From positions 1-10,434 of the forward strand of contig CAYYQC010000033.1 in assembly GCA_964473715.1 (NCBI GenBank): 10,434 nucleotides of DNA, written 5' to 3'. The DNA comes from 2-12-FULL-41-16 sp964473715 (GTDB taxonomy: Bacteria; Patescibacteriota; Patescibacteriia; Magasanikbacterales; UBA922). The position numbers and the translations under genes are program-made. The notes below the pieces were generated by a model that saw only the letters and a program-made list of their open reading frames with translations, searched no databases and was not told the origin of the DNA. Below are positions 6,154-10,434 of the stretch, in pieces; within the stretch, counting starts at the first letter, position 1; every line of letters starts with the position of its first letter.

Positions 6154-6206
6154 TTGCGCGTTCACGTTTTGCACCCTTTCCGGGGAGCGATAGCGTGAAC
6201 GCGCAG
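6154..6206 (+). repeat. Unit 3 3' terminal arm (structural repeat, copy 3)
   Basis: GCGCGTTCACG (6156-6166) is exactly complementary to 6194-6204, with two more pairs outside (13 bp total). The inner stem is GC-A-CCCT (6171-6177) against GGGG-A-GC (6182-6188) with loop TTCC. Copy 1 shares the TTTT before the inner stem and the CC(C)TTTCC loop region. No T tract follows directly. Confidence 0.75.
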
Positions 6207-6222
6207 CGGTTCATCTCTCATG

Positions 6223-6259
6223 CAAAATAAAATAAATCCGCTATGAAGGCGGATTTATT
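6223..6259 (-). terminator. Terminator of the glycosyltransferase operon
   Basis: An 11-bp stem, AATAAATCCGC (6231-6241) with GCGGATTTATT (6249-6259), has a 7-nt loop. On the minus strand it is followed by TTATTTTGC, a T-rich tail. The stem contains the glycosyltransferase stop codon (6241-6243). For rightward transcripts from unit 3 the tail is weaker (AGTTTC), so termination in that direction is uncertain. Confidence 0.75.
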
Positions 6260-7383
6260 AGTTTCATGAATTTTTTCGCTGATTCTTGCCAAGAAAACTG
6301 GGCTGCCCGTTCTCTTCCTTTTTCTACATAATAATTTCGCGCTGACTTATCACTCCATAATCGCTCCAAACCAATCGCAATATCACTTTGATTATTTGGA
6401 TCTACTAAATACGCAGCACTTTCTGCCACTTCAGTTAAGGCCGAACGATTACTGGTTAATACTGGCACACCGCTCATAAACGCTTCTAAAATTGGCAGAC
6501 CAAAACCTTCGTAAAAACTTGGATACGCAAATATTCGAGAGAGTGAATATAAAGCTGGTTTATCTGAATCTGGCACATATCCCAAATAAATAATATTTGG
6601 ATTGCTTTTAATTAATTGAAAAATTCTTTTATTTTTCCAGCCCTTTGCACCGGCAATTACCAACTTTGCGTCATTGGCAGATTGTTTTTGCCAACCAACA
6701 AAAGCCTGAATCAAACCAAAGATATTTTTTCGCGGTTCAATCGTCCCCACATATAAAATAAATTTTTCTGGGAGATTGTATACTTTTTTTACCCGCTCCA
6801 AATCCATCTCGCTAGGCTTTACCCAATCAGAACATTGACCTGGTGCAATCACATTTATTTTTTCCAAATTAATTTTAAATTCACCAGCTACGTCAGCGGC
6901 AGTTACCTCAGACGGGGTCGTAATTTTAGTCGCCGAATTAATTAATTTCCCTGGCTTAATGGCCGCATGCCAAAACCTGCGATGTAATGAAAGAAACTGA
7001 GGAAATAAAGAAAAAGTAATATCATGAACCGTTAAAATAGTCGGCACCGTATCCTCTACTCCAATACTACTCAAATTAGGATAATAGATGTAATCAAAAT
7101 TTATGTTTTGCTTATTTAATTTTGGCCAATCAGAAATTCGCGGCCAATTACTAAATAAAATAGAAGCATTGATTATTTTATTTGGCCACTGTAAATGTAA
7201 CGGAATAATATTTTCTTTTTGCCAATCCTTGGGAATTTCAAAAGCATGCAATCCGCTTGAACACAAAAAATATGTGTGTTCCGGATATAATGAAAAAACT
7301 GCGGAGAGCAGTTCATAAGCATATTCCCCCACTCCAGTGCGTACCGAAGTCTGCAGTGGCCGTACATCAATCGCAATTTTCAT
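6241..7383 (-). CDS. GT4-family glycosyltransferase (mannosyltransferase-like)
   Basis: A 380-aa GT-B retaining glycosyltransferase of the GT4 type, expected to add a sugar from a nucleotide-sugar donor to a lipid-linked glycan on the cytoplasmic face of the membrane. N-terminal acceptor domain: MKIAIDVRPL (1-10) and TGVGEYAYEL (16-25), typical of the group that includes mannosyltransferases, and LTVHDITFSLFPQF (117-130). C-terminal donor domain: ILYVGTIEPRKN (209-220), AGAKGWKN (244-251), and the EX7E motif EGFGLPILE (292-300) followed by AFMSGVPVLTSNRSALTEV. Length is normal. It is last in the polysaccharide operon, starting one base after the previous stop (TAA-T-ATG), so probably coupled. 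Donor and linkage cannot be read from sequence alone. Confidence 0.92.
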   Translation of the reverse strand: MKIAIDVRPLQTSVRTGVGEYAYELLSAVFSLYPEHTYFLCSSGLHAFEIPKDWQKENIIPLHLQWPNKIINASILFSNWPRISDWPKLNKQNINFDYIYYPNLSSIGVEDTVPTILTVHDITFSLFPQFLSLHRRFWHAAIKPGKLINSATKITTPSEVTAADVAGEFKINLEKINVIAPGQCSDWVKPSEMDLERVKKVYNLPEKFILYVGTIEPRKNIFGLIQAFVGWQKQSANDAKLVIAGAKGWKNKRIFQLIKSNPNIIYLGYVPDSDKPALYSLSRIFAYPSFYEGFGLPILEAFMSGVPVLTSNRSALTEVAESAAYLVDPNNQSDIAIGLERLWSDKSARNYYVEKGRERAAQFSWQESAKKFMKLINPPS

Positions 7384-7384
7384 A

Positions 7385-8512
7385 TTAATACCGCACCTGC
7401 AGTCTACACTGAGCTTGACTGGCTGTATGCCGAGTAAATTTATCAGTAACGTATTGTTTAATTAAATCCTTAAAACGCTTTTCATCAAAACGTTCTGCCC
7501 ATGCTCTAATTGCTTGAGGGTCCCAAGCCGTATAATCAAAGTCACGTAATATTTGATATAAAGAATCCCAATTTTGTTCATAAAAAAGTAAACCAGTCTT
7601 TTTTGGAATCACGGTTTCAGTAGCACCACCAACACCATAGGCAATTACCGGTCTACCTGCAGCCATCGCTTCAAGTGCAGTAATACCAAGGTCTTCAACT
7701 TGTGGGTGAATAAAAGCGCGTGCGCCAGACATGAGTGCAGCTTTGTCAGCATCGCTCACCCTACCAATAAATTCTATATTAGATTTGGCAATCTTCTTTA
7801 AGTCGTCCAAAGCCGGTCCATCACCAAAAACTTTTAGTTTCCAGCCCAAACGATTAAACACTCGTACCACTAAGTCAAAACGTTTGTACGGCACCATGCG
7901 GCCACCAGTGACAAAGTAGTCACCTACTTGTGGACTCACAAAAAATTGTTCAGTAGAAACTGGCGGATAAATAATATCACTGTCGCGGCGATAATATTTT
8001 TGAATGCGTGCGCGTACGGTATCTGAATTGGCAATAAAATGATCCACCCTGTCCACACTCATTTTATCCCACAAGCGCAATCGATGTAATAATGGCGGTA
8101 AAAAAGATTTAATGACGCGATTATACGAAAGGTCAGCAATATATTCATGCGTATCAGTCCACAAATACCGCGTTGGTGTATGACAATAAGAAATATGCAA
8201 CGCACCAGGCCGAGTGAGAACACCTTTGGCAAATGCACTTGTTGATGATAACACCACATCAAATTCATGAAGTTGATATTTTTCCACGGCGAGTGGCATA
8301 AGTGGTAAATACCACTGATATTTAGTACGACCAAATGGCAGATACGATAAAAAAGATTCTTTAATTTTCGCTTGATCAAAACCAGCTACTTTTCCTTTTT
8401 GTTCAAACAACACAAAAATTGGGGCTTCTGGCCACAATTCGTGAAACGCACGCAAGACCCGTTCTGCCCCTCCGTCTTGCGACAGATAATCATGGACTAG
8501 GGCAATTTTCAT
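7385..8512 (-). CDS. GT4-family glycosyltransferase (WbaZ-like)
   Basis: A 375-aa GT-B glycosyltransferase resembling WbaZ-type mannosyl/rhamnosyl transferases of O-antigen and exopolysaccharide synthesis. N-terminal domain: MKIALVHDYLSQDGGAERVL (1-20), a classic GT4 opening, and SYCHTPTRYLW (108-118), common in WbaZ-like proteins. Donor domain: TGGRMVPYKRFDLVV (202-216), KVFGDGP (227-233), EFIGRV (247-252) and the EX7E motif EDLGITALE (273-281) followed by AMAAGRPVIAYGVGGATETV. Length is normal. The final residues (about 360-375, ASQAQCRLQVRY) are atypically polar but in frame. The ATG overlaps the upstream sugar-transferase TGA (ATGA), so translation is coupled, and GGAAAG just upstream is a plausible SD. 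It should act directly after the priming transferase. Confidence 0.92.
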   Translation of the reverse strand: MKIALVHDYLSQDGGAERVLRAFHELWPEAPIFVLFEQKGKVAGFDQAKIKESFLSYLPFGRTKYQWYLPLMPLAVEKYQLHEFDVVLSSTSAFAKGVLTRPGALHISYCHTPTRYLWTDTHEYIADLSYNRVIKSFLPPLLHRLRLWDKMSVDRVDHFIANSDTVRARIQKYYRRDSDIIYPPVSTEQFFVSPQVGDYFVTGGRMVPYKRFDLVVRVFNRLGWKLKVFGDGPALDDLKKIAKSNIEFIGRVSDADKAALMSGARAFIHPQVEDLGITALEAMAAGRPVIAYGVGGATETVIPKKTGLLFYEQNWDSLYQILRDFDYTAWDPQAIRAWAERFDEKRFKDLIKQYVTDKFTRHTASQAQCRLQVRY

Positions 8513-9924
8513 AATACTTTCCGGCTCTTAAAAACGATAAACGGCGTTTTGAGCATGAGAATTAAATCTAAACGCAAACTCCAATGTTCAATATAAAACG
8601 CATCCAAACGAATTTCTTCGGCAAAAGATAAATCACTGCGTCCAGAAATTTGCGCCAATCCCGTAATACCTGGCTTAATTATTAACACTCGTTTATGTTC
8701 AGCGGCATAGCCAGCCACTTCACGCGGTTGATGTGGACGAGGCCCTACTAAACTCATACTTCCACCCAAAACATTAAAGAATTGAGGCAATTCATCAAGG
8801 CTAAAGCGACGAATAAATTTACCTACAGTGGTTACGCGTGGGTCATTAGCAATTTTATAAATTGGACCAGCTTTGCTATTTTGGGTTTTAATTAATTCTT
8901 TTTCTTTATCTTCAGCCATTTTTCCTGCTTCACCAAATTGCACACCCGTAGAATCTTTTTGATACATGGAACGGAATTTGTAAGTGAAAAAATTCTTGCC
9001 ACGAATTCCCACGCGTTCATTTTTATAAATAATTGGTGCGCCAGTTTCAATATACACGGCAAGAGCACACAATAATAAAATTGGTGAAAAAACGACAATT
9101 AAAATTACGCTCGCCACAATATCAAACAACCGTTTAATCACCCGACCCCAACCATCCAAAGGCGTGCGCTGCAATTCTACAAGTGGGACACCTGCGAGTG
9201 GCTGTACGCGTTTAATCGCACTATACGTAGCAAACCAATCTGCAGAATATTTCAAAGTTACATGTTCATTGTGGCAATATTCTAGCATTAATACTACTTC
9301 TTTTTCAGAAGGCTGCATTTGTAAATACAAAATTTCATCCAAATTCAGTGATTGTTTGTGTGCAACCAATTCTTTGACAGTTTCAAATTCAGCCACCACT
9401 TCGTATCCTAATTCTGGACGTTTACGTAAATCAGTAATTAATGCGGCCACTGAACCACTATTACCTACAATCGCCACACGTCGTTTACCAATTCCCGCGC
9501 GATATAAAATTCCTTTAATACCGCGAATAAGTAAACGACCAAACGCCACATAAATAATTGCCAATCCCCAACCAACTAACACCAAAAACCGTGAGTCAAA
9601 AATGGCCTGGCCAAACAGCAAAGCAACCGCAACCGCAGCCAAACCGCTTGAAGATGCCAACACCAAAGTAGTTAAATCTGTTAATAATTTACGGTTAGCA
9701 TCTGGTTTATATAATCCAGCCAATGCATAAATAAGTAACCAACCAACCGCCACTGACATGATAATATTTAAAAATTCACCAGGTGGAATAGAAAACAAAA
9801 CCGGCCGCCAAGCCACCGCCACATCAGAAAGCCGCAAATAATAAGCACTCATTCCTGCCAAACACAAAAGCAGAAAATCCAAGGGTACTTGGATAAACAT
9901 GAGGATGATTTCGGATCGTTTCAT
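8509..9924 (-). CDS. Polyprenyl-phosphate sugar-phosphate transferase (WcaJ/WbaP-type)
   Basis: Initiates surface-glycan synthesis by moving a sugar-1-phosphate from a nucleotide sugar to undecaprenyl phosphate in the membrane. From ATG 9924 it is 471 aa: four hydrophobic segments (about 7-30, 52-72, 84-105, 113-133), a nucleotide-binding-like CoA_binding_3 domain with RRVAIVGNSGS (148-158), then a membrane helix (about 268-293) and the catalytic bacterial sugar transferase domain. Conserved catalytic-domain motifs: KRLFDIVAS (264-272), YKNERVG (300-306), TYKFRSM (314-320), FIRRFSLDELPQFFNVLGG (370-388), SLVGPRPHQP (391-400), KPGITGLAQISGR (417-429) and the C-terminal YIEHWSLRLDLILMLKTP. Start 9924 is chosen because the predicted transcription start (near 9936) is downstream of the longer in-frame start at 9972. 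No SD. First gene of the operon; the sugar (Glc-P or Gal-P type) cannot be assigned. Confidence 0.93.
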   Translation of the reverse strand: MKRSEIILMFIQVPLDFLLLCLAGMSAYYLRLSDVAVAWRPVLFSIPPGEFLNIIMSVAVGWLLIYALAGLYKPDANRKLLTDLTTLVLASSSGLAAVAVALLFGQAIFDSRFLVLVGWGLAIIYVAFGRLLIRGIKGILYRAGIGKRRVAIVGNSGSVAALITDLRKRPELGYEVVAEFETVKELVAHKQSLNLDEILYLQMQPSEKEVVLMLEYCHNEHVTLKYSADWFATYSAIKRVQPLAGVPLVELQRTPLDGWGRVIKRLFDIVASVILIVVFSPILLLCALAVYIETGAPIIYKNERVGIRGKNFFTYKFRSMYQKDSTGVQFGEAGKMAEDKEKELIKTQNSKAGPIYKIANDPRVTTVGKFIRRFSLDELPQFFNVLGGSMSLVGPRPHQPREVAGYAAEHKRVLIIKPGITGLAQISGRSDLSFAEEIRLDAFYIEHWSLRLDLILMLKTPFIVFKSRKVL

Positions 9925-9942
9925 AATGATTAATCTGCCTAT

Positions 9943-9972
9943 ATAATACCGCAAAATAGGACCATGGGTCAA
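9943..9972 (-). promoter_or_regulatory. Promoter of the polysaccharide operon
   Basis: Minus-strand TTGACC (9967-9972), 18-bp spacer, TATTAT (9943-9948). Predicted start near 9936 gives a leader of about 12 nt. Its -35 stands back-to-back with the rnpB -35, two bases apart. Confidence 0.6.
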
Positions 9973-9974
9973 TC

Positions 9975-10003
9975 TTGACTTTTAGCCTTATTTATAGTAT
10001 AAT
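9975..10003 (+). promoter_or_regulatory. rnpB promoter
   Basis: TTGACT (9975-9980), 17-bp spacer, perfect TATAAT (9998-10003). Start expected at about 10010, exactly where the first strand of RNase P helix P1 begins. Confidence 0.8.
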
Positions 10004-10009
10004 TTACAG

Positions 10010-10401
10010 GCTTTTTGGGAAGATGATCGATTTAATTTCGCAAGAAATTGAATAGGAAAGTCCGAGCTCCCTAGAAAAAGGTAATGGATAACGTCCATCT
10101 GAACCGTAGCAATGCGGTTTACGGGATAGGGCCACAGAGACAATACTAATCCCGACTTGTCGGGACAAAAGGTGAAAAGTGTATGAATGTTTTTACCCTC
10201 GAGATAAAAGCAATCATACTTTGCCCATAGCAATATGGTGCAGCGGCAACCCCTACCTGGAGAAAGAGCAGCGTTTTCTGAGCAATCAGGATTCGAAAAG
10301 TTCGCTCGTTAGAGCCGTGTAGTAATATGCGGTCGAGATAAATGATCGTCGTCTATTCTGTAAAAGGAATAGAAACAAAATTCGGCTTACGAACAAAAAG
10401 C
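10010..10401 (+). ncRNA. rnpB: RNase P RNA, bacterial A-type-like
   Basis: Catalytic RNA of RNase P, which removes tRNA 5' leaders. Ends are set by P1: GCTTTTTG (10010-10017) pairs with CAAAAAGC (10394-10401). Signature segments are present in the right order: GGAAAGTCCGAGCTCC (10055-10070), GGGCCACAGAGACA (10129-10142), a P12-type hairpin TCCCGA/TCGGGA (10150-10165), the L15 region GGCAACCCC...CTGGAG (10245-10262), AGATAAATGATCGTC (10336-10350) and ACAAAA-TTCGGCTTAC (10375-10390). Length of about 392 nt is normal. The L15 tRNA-CCA-binding loop reads GGCAA rather than the usual GGTAA and is one base shorter. It has its own promoter and terminator, so is expressed independently. Confidence 0.95.
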
Positions 10402-10433
10402 ATAAAACGACCTTTCGGGGTCGTTTTATTTTG
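10402..10433 (+). terminator. Rho-independent terminator of rnpB
   Basis: ATAAAACGACC (10402-10412) pairs perfectly with GGTCGTTTTAT (10419-10429) around loop TTTCGG, followed by TTTTG. It abuts the 3' strand of P1. Confidence 0.9.
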
Positions 10434-10434
10434 T

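Larger units (their letters stand above)
5899..6206 (+). ncRNA. Unit 3: GC-rich hairpin-dense transcript of unknown family
   Basis: Stem-loops in order: TGGTGGC-GCAA-GCTGCCA with two wobble pairs and a GNRA-type loop (5904-5921), the palindrome GGAGACGTCTCC (5929-5940), TGTC-GTCG-GACA (5942-5953), GGTGG/CCACC (5977-5993), AGCGG-AGA-CCGCT (5997-6009), CCGCT-CAGCA-AGCGG (6040-6054), CTTCCA-GACTG-TGGAAG (6093-6109) and the terminal arm (6154-6206). Same plan and spacing as units 1 and 2. The next signal downstream is the terminator of the convergent glycosyltransferase gene. Family unknown. Confidence 0.4.

Noticed and set aside
5854..6193. Earlier or alternate frames in unit 3 (starts at 5854 and 5864)
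   Set aside because: Starts lie at or upstream of the promoter and lack an SD; one crosses the terminal arm.
5360..6206. Integron attC sites with gene cassettes
   Set aside because: The 3' arms look superficially like attC folds, and the cassette-like layout is suggestive, but the R-box pair (GTTRRRY/RYYYAAC) is not at the stem ends, each cassette has its own promoter, and no integrase is in the window. An integron-like origin is not excluded.
5123..6206. CRISPR array or simple direct repeats
   Set aside because: The units share architecture, not repeated sequence; no identical short repeats with regular spacers are seen.
7387..7440. Frameshifted C-terminus of the WbaZ-like glycosyltransferase
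   Set aside because: The last residues are unusual, but the catalytic domains are complete, the length is normal, and the stop sits one base before the next start as expected for this operon.
8509..9972. Longer sugar transferase starting at 9972
   Set aside because: The extra 16 residues would be encoded across the promoter -10 and -35; the family-like N-terminus begins at MKRSEI (9924).
9988..10233. Minus-strand 81-codon frame at the right end
   Set aside because: Antisense shadow of the rnpB 5' half and promoter.

Overview
The window looks like a low-GC bacterial chromosome of the Candidate Phyla Radiation / Patescibacteria type, probably Parcubacteria-like. This is inference. It rests on AT-rich housekeeping genes packed with 0-4 nt junctions, Ser/Thr-rich linkers after single N-terminal membrane anchors, a compact gene set, and first genes of operons that start almost at the inferred transcription start without a Shine-Dalgarno (SD) site. 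TGA is used as a stop (end of the sugar transferase) and Trp is TGG, so the recoded code of Gracilibacteria is not in use.

Layout. 75-3747 is a leftward three-gene operon: an unknown 240-aa protein, a membrane-anchored C39-like cysteine protease, and a UvrD/PcrA-type helicase, with junctions TAA-ATG and TAA-C-ATG. It diverges from tgt (3830-5026, queuine/preQ1 tRNA-ribosyltransferase). The two promoters overlap, their -35 boxes forming one palindrome. 5044-5077 is the tgt terminator. 6241-9924 is a leftward surface-polysaccharide operon: a polyprenyl-phosphate sugar-phosphate transferase followed by two GT4 glycosyltransferases, ended by a terminator at 6223-6259. It diverges from rnpB (RNase P RNA, 10010-10401), which has its own consensus promoter and terminator.

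The exceptional part is the 1.1-kb convergent intergenic region 5081-6222. It holds three tandem, same-direction transcription units with centres about 400 nt apart. Each has a sigma70-type promoter with 17-bp spacing in AT-rich DNA, then a sharply GC-rich body made of consecutive perfect stem-loops, an SD-like purine run with a start codon and small reading frame just after the first hairpin, and a long 3' arm. The 3' arm (13-15 bp outer stem, small internal loop, 6-7 bp inner stem, U-rich loop) keeps its shape in all three units while its sequence changes in compensating pairs. I recognise neither the RNAs nor the small proteins. The best reading is an array of paralogous structured RNA elements, possibly also translated, acquired or maintained as cassettes. 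This is the candidate novel system.

How the genes work together: the right half builds a lipid-linked surface glycan (phospho-sugar priming, then two sugar additions). The left half mixes DNA repair with a surface protease. tgt and rnpB act in tRNA modification and tRNA 5' maturation.
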